Shown here: piece after piece, positions 14,251-20,341 of the stretch
Position numbering within the stretch: the stretch's first letter is position 1
Layout: each line of letters opens with the position of its first letter
NCBI GenBank assembly: GCA_900545785.1
Contig: URAA01000011.1
Span: 1 to 20,341 of the forward strand
Length of the DNA: 20,341 bases
Direction of reading: 5' to 3'
Origin: an uncultured Dialister sp.
GTDB lineage: Bacteria > Bacillota > Negativicutes > Veillonellales > Dialisteraceae
The notes under the pieces: model-generated
Databases searched by the model: none
Told to the model about the DNA's origin: nothing
What the model saw: the letters and a program-made list of their open reading frames with translations, nothing else
Program-made: the position numbers and the translations under genes

Positions 14251-15516
14251 ATGAGTGAAAAGAAGATTCCCTTCAGTGAAAAAATGATCAGGGATATTGC
14301 AGATACATATGGGACACCCTTTCATATATATGATGAAAAAGGGATGCTGGATAATGTAAAGCGCCTTCAAAAAGCGTTTTCATGGCATTCAAATTTTCGT
14401 GAATATTTTGCCGTGAAGGCGACTCCGAATCCGTGGATTATGAAAAGTTTGAAATCTCTTCAAGTGGGTGCAGACTGCAGTTCCATGGCGGAATTGATTT
14501 TAGCGGAATCTGTGGGGATAAAAGGAGAAGAAATCGTATTTTCCTCAAATGATACACCGGATGAAGAATTTAAGAAGGCCTATGAACTGGGGGCAATCAT
14601 CAATTTGGATGACATTTCCAATCTGGATGACATGGAACGTCTCGGGATAGTGCCTGACCGTATTTGTTTCCGCTATAATCCGGGGCCTGATTTGGCAAGA
14701 GGAAATTCGATCATCGGGACACCGGAAGAAGCGAAATACGGGATGACCTATGATCAACTTATGAAATGTATTTCTTGGAGCAAAAATAAGGGGATCAAGT
14801 ATATCGGAATTCATACGATGGTGATTTCTGCCGAGCTGGAATTACCCGGCCTTTTGGGGACGATCAATATGATGTTTGACCTCGCACGGGATATAAAAGA
14901 AAAGCAGGGAGTCATTGTCGATTTTATTGATTTCGGCGGAGGAATCGGGATTCCTTACAGACCTGAACAAGATCCCGTGGATTTAGAAAAATTGGGCAAA
15001 GAGGCGGAAAAACTCTTTAAGGAAAAAATGGAAGGCTTTGAGCATACACGGCTATGTTTTGAATGCGGTCGTGCCATTACCGGCCCCTACGGCTATCTTG
15101 TGACGAAAGCAATTCATTATAAGAATATTTATAGAAATTATATCGGTGTAGATGCCTGTATGGCAGATTTAATGAGGCCCGGAATGTACGGCGCCTACCA
15201 CCATATTACCGTTCTGGGGAAAGAAAAAGAAATAAAGAACAAAATTTATGATGTGGTAGGTTCTCTTTGTGAAAACAGTGATAAATTTGCCATTCAGCGA
15301 GCATTGCCCGAGATTGTCAAAGGAGATCTGCTCATTATTCATGATACGGGAGCCCATGGACACAGTATGGGCTACAATTACAACGGGCGTCTTCGTCATC
15401 AGGAGATTATGGTTCATGAAAACGGAGAAATTCAGCAAATCCGGCGGAATGAAACGCTCTATGATTTATTTGCCACCTTGGATTTTCCCGGACTGAAAGA
15501 ACATATAAAGGAATAA
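14251..15516 (+). CDS. lysA: Diaminopimelate decarboxylase (LysA, variant type)
   Basis: 421-residue fold-III PLP enzyme expected to decarboxylate meso-diaminopimelate to lysine. Visible: PLP lysine in Y-F-A-V-K-A-T-P-N (Lys56), glycine loop G-G-G-I-G-I-P (229-235), E-C-G-R (271-274), catalytic Cys-Glu pair C-E-N at 340-342, and M-G-Y-N-Y-N-G-R-L-R (373-382). The I-H-T-M-V-I-S segment at 187-193 stands where classic LysA has H-x-G-S-Q, and R-P-E-Q-D-P-V-D-L after the glycine loop is typical of the second LysA type found in Clostridia and Bacteroidetes. It is not the Selenomonas-type lysine/ornithine decarboxylase, which has different motifs. AGAGGAGA at 14237-14244 gives the start. Single-gene unit with its own promoter and terminator; the adjacent transporter might carry a related amino acid, but nothing shows it. 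Confidence 0.85.
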   Translation: MSEKKIPFSEKMIRDIADTYGTPFHIYDEKGMLDNVKRLQKAFSWHSNFREYFAVKATPNPWIMKSLKSLQVGADCSSMAELILAESVGIKGEEIVFSSNDTPDEEFKKAYELGAIINLDDISNLDDMERLGIVPDRICFRYNPGPDLARGNSIIGTPEEAKYGMTYDQLMKCISWSKNKGIKYIGIHTMVISAELELPGLLGTINMMFDLARDIKEKQGVIVDFIDFGGGIGIPYRPEQDPVDLEKLGKEAEKLFKEKMEGFEHTRLCFECGRAITGPYGYLVTKAIHYKNIYRNYIGVDACMADLMRPGMYGAYHHITVLGKEKEIKNKIYDVVGSLCENSDKFAIQRALPEIVKGDLLIIHDTGAHGHSMGYNYNGRLRHQEIMVHENGEIQQIRRNETLYDLFATLDFPGLKEHIKE

Positions 15517-15532
15517 AAGTCAAAAGAATTTT

Positions 15533-15578
15533 AAAACGTATCTCACAAATCGGACGGATTAGCGGAGATACGTTTTTT
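15533..15578 (+). terminator. Intrinsic terminator after lysA
   Basis: Perfect 12-bp stem AAAACGTATCTC (15533-15544) / GAGATACGTTTT (15565-15576) with a 20-base loop and a T-run from 15573. Confidence 0.92.
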
Positions 15579-15612
15579 ATTTAATGAAACGACAAGATAG
15601 AAGTGGTTACTC

Positions 15613-15661
15613 CCGATAAAATAAAAAAGGATCGAATCCGGCGGAATAACGGATTCGATCC
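15613..15661 (-). terminator. Intrinsic terminator of the minus-strand carbonic anhydrase-like gene
   Basis: Perfect 12-bp stem GGATCGAATCCG (15629-15640) / CGGATTCGATCC (15650-15661). Read on the minus strand it is followed by six Ts and a T-rich stretch; read on the plus strand no T-run follows. It lies 22 bases past the gene's stop, back to back with the lysA terminator. Confidence 0.9.
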
Positions 15662-15683
15662 CGAAAGAATATAAAATTATTTT

Positions 15684-16241
15684 TTAAATGATAGGTTCTC
15701 CGTGATACAGTTCACCTTCAATATCCGGTTTGACACCGTACATGATGGCCCATTCTGTTTTATATTTCAAAGCCTGATGGTGAATGTTATCTATTTTATT
15801 AACCGTAGTAATGACTTTTCCGGGAACGCCGACTACCAAGGAGTTGGGCGGAATGACCTGGTTTTCCAAAACCAAAGCACCTGCAGCGATGATAGAGCCC
15901 CTTCCCACTTTGGCACCGGTCAAAACGGTGGCATTCATGCCGACCAGGACATGATCTTCCAGAGTGCAGGCATGAATGCAGGCACAGTGGCCGATAGTAA
16001 CATAGTCCCCGATGATGCAAGGAAAGTCATCAGCTACATGAAGACAAACGAGATCTTGAATATTGGTGCATTCTCCGACGGAAATATAATTCACGTCACC
16101 CCGGGCAACCACTCCCGGCCACAAGCTGGAATATTTTCCGATTCGTACATCACCGGCAAGAAATACATTCGGTGCAACAAAGGCTTCTTCATGGACTTGC
16201 GGTGTTTTCCCCTGAAAGGCTGTGCTCTTTAATGTATACAT
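15684..16241 (-). CDS. Gamma-class carbonic anhydrase-like hexapeptide protein
   Basis: 185-residue left-handed beta-helix protein of the YrdA/CaiE/gamma-carbonic-anhydrase family, expected to form trimers with a metal held by three histidines. The triad is visible as His68 (C-L-H-V-A), His85 and His90 (I-G-H-C-A-C-I-H), spaced as in the archaeal enzyme Cam; Arg47 (A-R-G-D) and Gln62 (N-I-Q-D) are also kept. The residue after His90 is Ala, where Gly is usual. Hexapeptide turns (I-G-x, V-G-x) repeat through residues 25-135, followed by a C-terminal helix. Many homologues lack measured carbonic anhydrase activity, so the reaction is not certain. AAGGAGGG lies upstream of the ATG (16249-16256 region). 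It has its own promoter and terminator. Confidence 0.88.
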   Translation of the reverse strand: MYTLKSTAFQGKTPQVHEEAFVAPNVFLAGDVRIGKYSSLWPGVVARGDVNYISVGECTNIQDLVCLHVADDFPCIIGDYVTIGHCACIHACTLEDHVLVGMNATVLTGAKVGRGSIIAAGALVLENQVIPPNSLVVGVPGKVITTVNKIDNIHHQALKYKTEWAIMYGVKPDIEGELYHGEPII

Positions 16242-16282
16242 AGGACCCTCCTTAATAGAATATTGATAATAATCTATATATT

Positions 16283-16311
16283 ATTATACAACGATTTACG
16301 GGCAGAGGTAA
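16283..16311 (-). promoter_or_regulatory. Minus-strand promoter of the carbonic anhydrase-like gene
   Basis: On the minus strand, TTACCT (16306-16311) and a perfect TATAAT (16283-16288) are 17 bases apart, 42 bases before the start codon. Confidence 0.6.
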
Positions 16312-16370
16312 GATCGGTTTTGTATGTATGGATGAGTAAAAGAGATAGTAATATAAAGAAATAAAGATAT

Positions 16371-17324
16371 TTAAATGAGAGAGGGACCTTTTGATAAAGC
16401 CGATTCGGTTTCTTCCACCAATTTTTTCATAATATCTTCCAAAGGCTCTACTTTGTTTAAATGAGTAAGGGACATACCTGCCAATACAAAGCCGTCTTTT
16501 ACATCTCCGTCGATGACGGCTCTCCGATTGGTACCTCTGGAAAGAGCAGTCAATTCTTCTGCACTGGCACCGCTGTATTCTGCCTTCAGGAATCTGTGGG
16601 AGAACTCATTTCTCAGTCCGCGGACGCTGTCATTTTTTGTAAATCCCGTCACTACGGAATCGGTATCTCCGGCTTTTATAATGGCTTCCTTTGCATTGGG
16701 ATGGAGACGGCATTCTTCGGCAAGAAGAAAACGGGTTCCCATCTGAACGCCGGAAGCGCCCATAATAAGAGCGGCGGCAATGGCGCGGCCGTCGACAATT
16801 CCTCCCGCGGCAAGGACGGGAACATCAATGAGGGGAAGGACATTTTCCATAAGGGCCATCAGAGTAAGTTTTCCGTCATGACCGCCTGCCTCCATGCCTT
16901 CGATGACGATGGCATCGGCACCGTATTGCTGAACGCGCTGTGCAAGTTTTACAGTAGGAACAACAGGAATGCATTTGATGCCGTAAGGGTGGAGCGCCTT
17001 CATCCATGAAACCGGGTTTCCTGCACCTATAGTGACAAAAGGAGCTTTTTCATCACAAATGATTTGAGCCACATCATCTTTGTTTTGATCTTGGAGCATC
17101 AGATTGACGCCATAAATTTTATCTCTGCCGGCAATATCTTTGAAACGCCGGATTTCATTTCGGACCTCATCGGCGGTAAATCCACCGGAGGCAATGACAC
17201 CGGCACCGCCGGCGTGATTCATGGCGGCGGCTAAAAGTCCGTCGGAAATATAGGCCATGGCGCCCTGTATAATCGGATAGGATATATTTAATAATTCGGC
17301 CAATTTTGTATTCCAAGATTTCAT
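16371..17324 (-). CDS. fabK: Enoyl-[acyl-carrier-protein] reductase II (FabK), FMN-dependent
   Basis: 317-residue TIM-barrel flavoprotein of the nitronate monooxygenase/FabK family. It follows the FabK subgroup: P-I-I-Q-G-A-M-A (17-24), Y-G-V-N-L-M-L (71-77), G-A-G-N-P (100-104), the E-G-M-E-A-G-G-H-D-G loop (142-151) with the histidine (149) tied to catalysis, A-A-G-G-I (172-176) and G-V-Q-M-G-T-R-F (192-199). FabK performs the last reduction of the fatty-acid elongation cycle and is naturally indifferent to triclosan. A 2-nitropropane dioxygenase role is the alternative, less likely given the E-A-G-G-H loop. It stands alone, away from other fab genes. AAAGGAGG (17330-17337 region) precedes the ATG by five bases. 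No terminator is visible after it, so transcripts may run into the next minus-strand gene. Confidence 0.87.
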   Translation of the reverse strand: MKSWNTKLAELLNISYPIIQGAMAYISDGLLAAAMNHAGGAGVIASGGFTADEVRNEIRRFKDIAGRDKIYGVNLMLQDQNKDDVAQIICDEKAPFVTIGAGNPVSWMKALHPYGIKCIPVVPTVKLAQRVQQYGADAIVIEGMEAGGHDGKLTLMALMENVLPLIDVPVLAAGGIVDGRAIAAALIMGASGVQMGTRFLLAEECRLHPNAKEAIIKAGDTDSVVTGFTKNDSVRGLRNEFSHRFLKAEYSGASAEELTALSRGTNRRAVIDGDVKDGFVLAGMSLTHLNKVEPLEDIMKKLVEETESALSKGPSLI

Positions 17325-17399
17325 AAATTCCTCCTTTGATGATTCAAATAAATTAATGATTATAAATCATGAGAGATCGGAATAACATAATTTATGATC

Positions 17400-17428
17400 A
17401 TTATACTATTGACGGGAAAAAATTGAAA
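17400..17428 (-). promoter_or_regulatory. Minus-strand promoter of fabK with nearby dyads
   Basis: On the minus strand TTTCAA (17423-17428) and TATAAT (17400-17405) are 17 bases apart. The palindrome ATGATCAT (17394-17401) touches the -10, and a second dyad, ATGATT-ata-AATCAT (17356-17370), lies in the leader; both are plausible repressor sites. Confidence 0.55.
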
Positions 17429-17558
17429 TGGAAATTAAATCTGTCTTTGGCAATTCATCTTAACTGATAAAAAAATGAACTGATTGACGGAAAATAGAAA
17501 GAAAGTTTTATTGCAATAATATAAAGAGTATGCTTATTTGTCCCTGTTTTTCCAGTTG

Positions 17559-17587
17559 TTGTAGTACAAAATAGGTCATGATATACT
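17559..17587 (+). promoter_or_regulatory. Promoter of the gapA-pgk-tpiA operon
   Basis: TTGTAG (17559-17564), 17-base spacer and extended -10 TGATATACT (hexamer 17582-17587). The -35 lies inside the perfect odd palindrome TTGTA-G-TACAA (17559-17569), which may be an operator. Start expected near 17594. Confidence 0.55.
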
Positions 17588-17593
17588 ATATTC

Positions 17594-17745
17594 AGCGAGA
17601 TATTCCTGTCGGTACGAGAAAATAAAATAAAAACAACATCTGCAGTACTACAGGATTTTTATTGCGATTTGATGAGCCGAAAACATGTTTTACAAATTGC
17701 AAATCAAATCACTTTATTGTTTGAACCGTACAGGAGGGTATAAGC
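17594..17745 (+). promoter_or_regulatory. Structured 5' leader of gapA
   Basis: The leader can form a terminator-like hairpin: TCCTGT (17604-17609) with ACAGGA (17650-17655), plus GTAC (17612-17615) with GTAC (17645-17648), followed by TTTTT. The same TCCTGT can instead pair with ACAGGA at 17730-17735, which is part of the gapA ribosome binding site. A second hairpin joins GATTTGAT (17666-17673) to ATCAAATC (17703-17710) around the palindrome AAAACATGTTTT (17680-17691). I recognise no known riboswitch. The regulation is inference. Confidence 0.35.
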
Positions 17746-18753
17746 ATGACAAAAGTAGCAATTAACGGCTTCGGGAGAATCGGCAGGCTTGTTTGCCGCG
17801 GACTTCTTGACAGAGAAGATTTGGAACTTGTGGCAATCAATAATCCCAGCGGACCGGAAACGGCCGCTTATCTTTTGAAATACGATACCGTACACGGCCG
17901 TTTGGATAAAAAAGTGGAAATTGACGGTGATGTTCTGATCGTAGACGGAAAGCGCATTCAGGTATTGCATGATCGGGATCCGGAAAATTTGGACTGGAGT
18001 GCCTACGGCGCAGAAGTTGTCATCGAATCTACAGGCAAGCTGAAAGATCGCGCCAGTGCAGGGAAACATCTTCGCGGCACTGTCAAGAAAGTCATTATTA
18101 CGGCGCCGGGCAAAGATGAAGATGCCACCATCGTTCTGGGGGTCAATGAATCTGTTTATAATCCCGAAACAGATGATATTATTTCTAATGCATCCTGTAC
18201 AACAAACTGCCTTGCTCCGGTTTGCAAAGTTTTGAATGAAAAATTCGGAATCAAGCGCGGCCTGATGACTACTGTCCATTCCTATACCAATGATCAGGCC
18301 ATTCTTGAAAAAGCTCATAAGAAAGATGCAAGACGGGGAAGAGCGGCTGCAGAAAATATAATTCCTACCAGCACCGGCGCAGCTAAAGCCATAGGCATTG
18401 TCATTCCCGAACTGCAGGGGAAATTGAACGGACTGGCTATCCGTGTTCCGACTCCGGATGTTTCATTAGTGGATCTGACGGTAGAATTAAATAAAACGGT
18501 AACGAAAGAAGAAGTGAATGAAGCATTGAAAGCCGCATCGGAAGGCGAACTGAAAGGAATTCTTGCTTATACCGATGAAGAATTGGTTTCCAGCGATTTC
18601 AAAACTACTGACGTAAGCTCCACCATTGACAGCAAACTGACTATGGTGATAGATAATAATCTGGTCAAAGTCATTGCCTGGTATGATAATGAATGGGGTT
18701 ATTCGATGAGAATCATTGATCTCGTTGCATTTGTTATATCCAAAGGTCTTTGA
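17746..18753 (+). CDS. gapA: Glyceraldehyde-3-phosphate dehydrogenase, type I
   Basis: 335 residues, full length. Oxidises glyceraldehyde-3-phosphate to 1,3-bisphosphoglycerate with NAD(P). Rossmann N-terminus N-G-F-G-R-I-G-R (7-14), catalytic Cys151 in S-N-A-S-C-T-T-N-C-L-A-P, base His178 in V-H-S-Y-T-N-D-Q, and the C-terminal W-Y-D-N-E-W-G-Y-S. The residue equivalent to Asp32 of the Bacillus NAD enzyme, which holds the ribose 2'-hydroxyl, is Asn33 here (A-I-N-N-P-S-G), and the Leu187-Pro188 pair that blocks NADP is replaced in A-I-L-E-K-A-H-K-K. This suggests relaxed or NADP-leaning cofactor use; B. subtilis GapB also lacks that Asp. CAGGAGGG upstream, about seven bases from the ATG, sets the start. 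First gene of gapA-pgk-tpiA, 17 bases before pgk. Confidence 0.96.
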   Translation: MTKVAINGFGRIGRLVCRGLLDREDLELVAINNPSGPETAAYLLKYDTVHGRLDKKVEIDGDVLIVDGKRIQVLHDRDPENLDWSAYGAEVVIESTGKLKDRASAGKHLRGTVKKVIITAPGKDEDATIVLGVNESVYNPETDDIISNASCTTNCLAPVCKVLNEKFGIKRGLMTTVHSYTNDQAILEKAHKKDARRGRAAAENIIPTSTGAAKAIGIVIPELQGKLNGLAIRVPTPDVSLVDLTVELNKTVTKEEVNEALKAASEGELKGILAYTDEELVSSDFKTTDVSSTIDSKLTMVIDNNLVKVIAWYDNEWGYSMRIIDLVAFVISKGL

Positions 18754-18770
18754 TGCACAAGGAGTCCGTC

Positions 18771-19958
18771 ATGAATAAGAAGACAGTTTATGATATCGAT
18801 GTATCGGGGAAAAAAGTTTATGTCCGTGTAGATTACAATGTGCCGATGGATAAAGAAGGGCATATTACCGATGACAGAAGAATACGGGCCACACTTCCCA
18901 CGATACAGTATCTTCTGGACAAAGGAGCCGCTATTGTTCTTGCCAGTCACATGGGCCGTCCGAAGGGAGAAGTCAAACAGGAATTATCTTTAAAACCTGT
19001 GGCGGAAAGGTTGGAGCAGCTTCTTCAGATGCCGATACAGTTTGCCAATGATTGTGTCGGTGCAGAGACGGAAGGAATGAAAAATGCTCTTCAATCAGGG
19101 CAGGTTCTCCTTTTGGAAAATCTCCGATTTCACAGGGAAGAGGAAAAGAACGGCGAAGATTTTGCAAAAGCATTGGCAGAAGGCTGTGATGCGGCCGTCA
19201 ATGATGCTTTCGGCGTTTCTCACCGATCCCATGCTTCCGTAGTGGGGGTTGCTAAAATACTCCCTATGGTTTCCGGTCTTTTGCTGAAAAAAGAAATAGA
19301 TTTCCTCGACGGAGTGATTGATAAACCGGAGAGACCGTTTGCAGCGATCATCGGAGGCGCAAAAATCAGTGATAAAATCCAAGTGATTGCCAATTTAATG
19401 GAAAAAGCAGATGTTATCATGATCGGCGGAGGTATGGCAAATACCTTCGTTGCCGCGGAAGGCTATGACATGGGAAAATCTTTGCAGGATAAAGATCGCT
19501 TTGAACTGGCGAGAAATTTGATGAAAAAAGCAAAATCTATGGGCTCTACCATTATGCTTCCCGTGGATTTTATGGCAGGGGATGCTTTTTCCGAAGATGC
19601 AAATATAAAAGTGTTGGAAGCAAAAGATTTTTCCGATCCGTGGATGGCTTTGGATATCGGGCCGAAAACGATCAAATTATATGCAGACACTTTGAAAAAA
19701 ATGAAAACCGTCGTTTGGAACGGACCTATGGGCGTGTTTGAAATGAAAGCCTTTTCCAAGGGAACCTTTACCATTGCCGAAGCGATTGCCAATCTCGACG
19801 CTACTACGGTTATCGGCGGAGGTGAATCTGCATCCGTCGTGGATCAATTGGGGATCGAAGATAAATTTTCCCATGTTTCCACAGGAGGCGGAGCATCTCT
19901 GGAAATGCTGGAAGGAATGGTTTTGCCCGGAGTCGCCGCCCTCGCAGATAAGGAGTGA
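18771..19958 (+). CDS. pgk: Phosphoglycerate kinase
   Basis: 395-residue two-domain kinase that moves phosphate from 1,3-bisphosphoglycerate to ADP. N-domain substrate residues: R-V-D-Y-N-V-P (19-25), S-H-M-G-R-P-K-G (59-66), L-R-F-H and N-D-A-F-G-V-S-H-R-S-H-A-S. C-domain nucleotide site: G-G-A-K-I-S-D-K, V-W-N-G-P-M-G-V-F-E, and the two glycine loops G-G-G-E-S and S-T-G-G-G-A-S. AAGGAG at 18759-18764, six bases before ATG 18771, sets the start; a TTG and an ATG further upstream in frame (18750, 18753) overlap the gapA stop and lie before this site. Cotranscribed with gapA and tpiA. Confidence 0.97.
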   Translation: MNKKTVYDIDVSGKKVYVRVDYNVPMDKEGHITDDRRIRATLPTIQYLLDKGAAIVLASHMGRPKGEVKQELSLKPVAERLEQLLQMPIQFANDCVGAETEGMKNALQSGQVLLLENLRFHREEEKNGEDFAKALAEGCDAAVNDAFGVSHRSHASVVGVAKILPMVSGLLLKKEIDFLDGVIDKPERPFAAIIGGAKISDKIQVIANLMEKADVIMIGGGMANTFVAAEGYDMGKSLQDKDRFELARNLMKKAKSMGSTIMLPVDFMAGDAFSEDANIKVLEAKDFSDPWMALDIGPKTIKLYADTLKKMKTVVWNGPMGVFEMKAFSKGTFTIAEAIANLDATTVIGGGESASVVDQLGIEDKFSHVSTGGGASLEMLEGMVLPGVAALADKE

Positions 19959-19963
19959 TGACG

Positions 19964-20341
19964 GTGAGAAAGGTTCTGATTGCCTGCAATTGGAAAATGA
20001 ATCATACTGTTTCTGAGGCAGAAGTATTTTTTAAAAATTTAAAAGTGGCAGAAAGAGAAGCAGAGCTTTTGATCTGTCCGCCCTATACGGATATTCCTCT
20101 TGCCCGGCATATGCTTGAGAATTCCTTTATAAAATGGGGGGCACAAAATATATACCCCGGGGAAAAAGGAGCATTTACGGGAGAAATTTCCGGTAATATG
20201 CTGAAAGATCTGGGCTGTTCGTATGTCATTTGCGGCCATTCCGAAAGACGTATGCTTCTGAAGGAAACGGATGAATTTGTCGGACAAAAAGTCAGAGCCG
20301 CTTTTGAGGCGGAGATGACACCCATTCTTTGCATTGGTGAA
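19964..20341 (+). CDS. tpiA: Triosephosphate isomerase, 5' part only
   Basis: The first 126 codons, cut by the window edge; a full enzyme is about 250. Interconverts dihydroxyacetone phosphate and glyceraldehyde-3-phosphate, feeding GapA. Visible: C-N-W-K-M-N with the catalytic lysine (usual form is G-N-W-K-M-N), the G-A-Q-N segment, catalytic His in C-G-H-S-E-R-R, and I-L-C-I-G-E at the edge. Start: GTG at 19964 is eight bases after AAGGAG (19950-19955) and gives the usual N-terminus M-R-K; an ATG at 19958, overlapping the pgk stop by one base, is only two bases from that site and would add two residues. The short gap to pgk shows one operon. Confidence 0.95.
   Translation, partial: MRKVLIACNWKMNHTVSEAEVFFKNLKVAEREAELLICPPYTDIPLARHMLENSFIKWGAQNIYPGEKGAFTGEISGNMLKDLGCSYVICGHSERRMLLKETDEFVGQKVRAAFEAEMTPILCIGE

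Larger units (their letters stand above)
17325..17745. other. 421-base divergent intergenic region between fabK and gapA
   Basis: AT-rich and without a credible gene. It holds the minus-strand fabK promoter (17400-17428) with two ATGAT-type dyads (17356-17370 and 17394-17401), a plus-strand promoter for gapA (17559-17587) with a palindrome on its -35, and a roughly 150-base structured gapA leader. A further plus-strand candidate promoter, TTGCAA (17511-17516) with TGCTTATTT (17531-17539), could act as a second start. Confidence 0.6.

Noticed and set aside
15702..16232. 176-codon plus-strand frame opposite the carbonic anhydrase-like gene
   Set aside because: The minus-strand protein has the hexapeptide repeats and metal histidines, its own promoter, ribosome site and terminator.
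17409..17512. TTGACG at 17409-17414 and 17484-17489 as -35 boxes for gapA
   Set aside because: Neither has a credible -10 at 16-18 bases; the pair at 17559-17587 fits better.
17704..18318. 204-codon minus-strand frame opposite gapA
   Set aside because: gapA is unambiguous and the antisense translation has no family features.

Overview
The window looks like chromosomal DNA of a low- to mid-GC bacterium of the Bacillota, most likely a Negativicutes member of the Dialister/Megasphaera/Veillonella type. The grounds are strong AGGAGG-type ribosome binding sites before almost every gene, extended -10 (TGnTATAAT) promoters, the Bacillus-like order mfd – SpoVB-type flippase – mazG, a stand-alone FabK, and a type of diaminopimelate decarboxylase common in Clostridia and Negativicutes. 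The genus is a guess. No tRNA, rRNA, transposon or CRISPR array is visible; this is a housekeeping region with some unusual details.

Layout, left to right. (1) 109-723: an orphan PhoU-like DUF47 protein. (2) 750-963: a promoter, a compact five-hairpin RNA ending in an intrinsic terminator, and a second promoter. (3) 1000-8844, all +: folate genes folP-folB-folK, then mfd, a MurJ/SpoVB-type lipid flippase and mazG. Genes from folB to the flippase overlap or nearly overlap, and an intrinsic terminator sits between the flippase and mazG. (4) 8904-9209: the nucleoid protein HU with its own terminator. (5) 9350-10468: a UgtP/MGDG-synthase-type glycolipid glycosyltransferase. (6) 10636-14130: a polar amino-acid ABC transporter (ATPase, permease, lipoprotein receptor), then a second paralogous receptor under a similar promoter. 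(7) 14251-15516: lysA. (8) 15684-17324 on the minus strand: a gamma-class carbonic anhydrase-like protein and fabK. (9) 17325-17745: a 421-base divergent regulatory region. (10) 17746 to the end: the glycolytic operon gapA-pgk-tpiA, with tpiA cut by the window edge.

FolP, FolB and FolK are consecutive activities of dihydropteroate synthesis. Mfd, MazG and HU concern DNA and nucleotide-pool upkeep. The flippase, glycosyltransferase, LysA and FabK serve envelope building (peptidoglycan precursors, glycolipid, diaminopimelate/lysine balance, fatty acids). GapA, Pgk and TpiA are the triose part of glycolysis.

The best leads are: a tandem six-base duplication in folP that inserts an extra Phe-Gly into the loop where such an insertion is linked to sulfonamide tolerance; the structured RNA upstream of folP; a MazG whose N-terminus looks like the stump of a tetrapyrrole-methylase domain and whose second MazG domain has decayed; and a gapA leader with mutually exclusive pairings that involve the ribosome binding site. 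No clearly new multi-gene system (defence, mobile or biosynthetic) was found.
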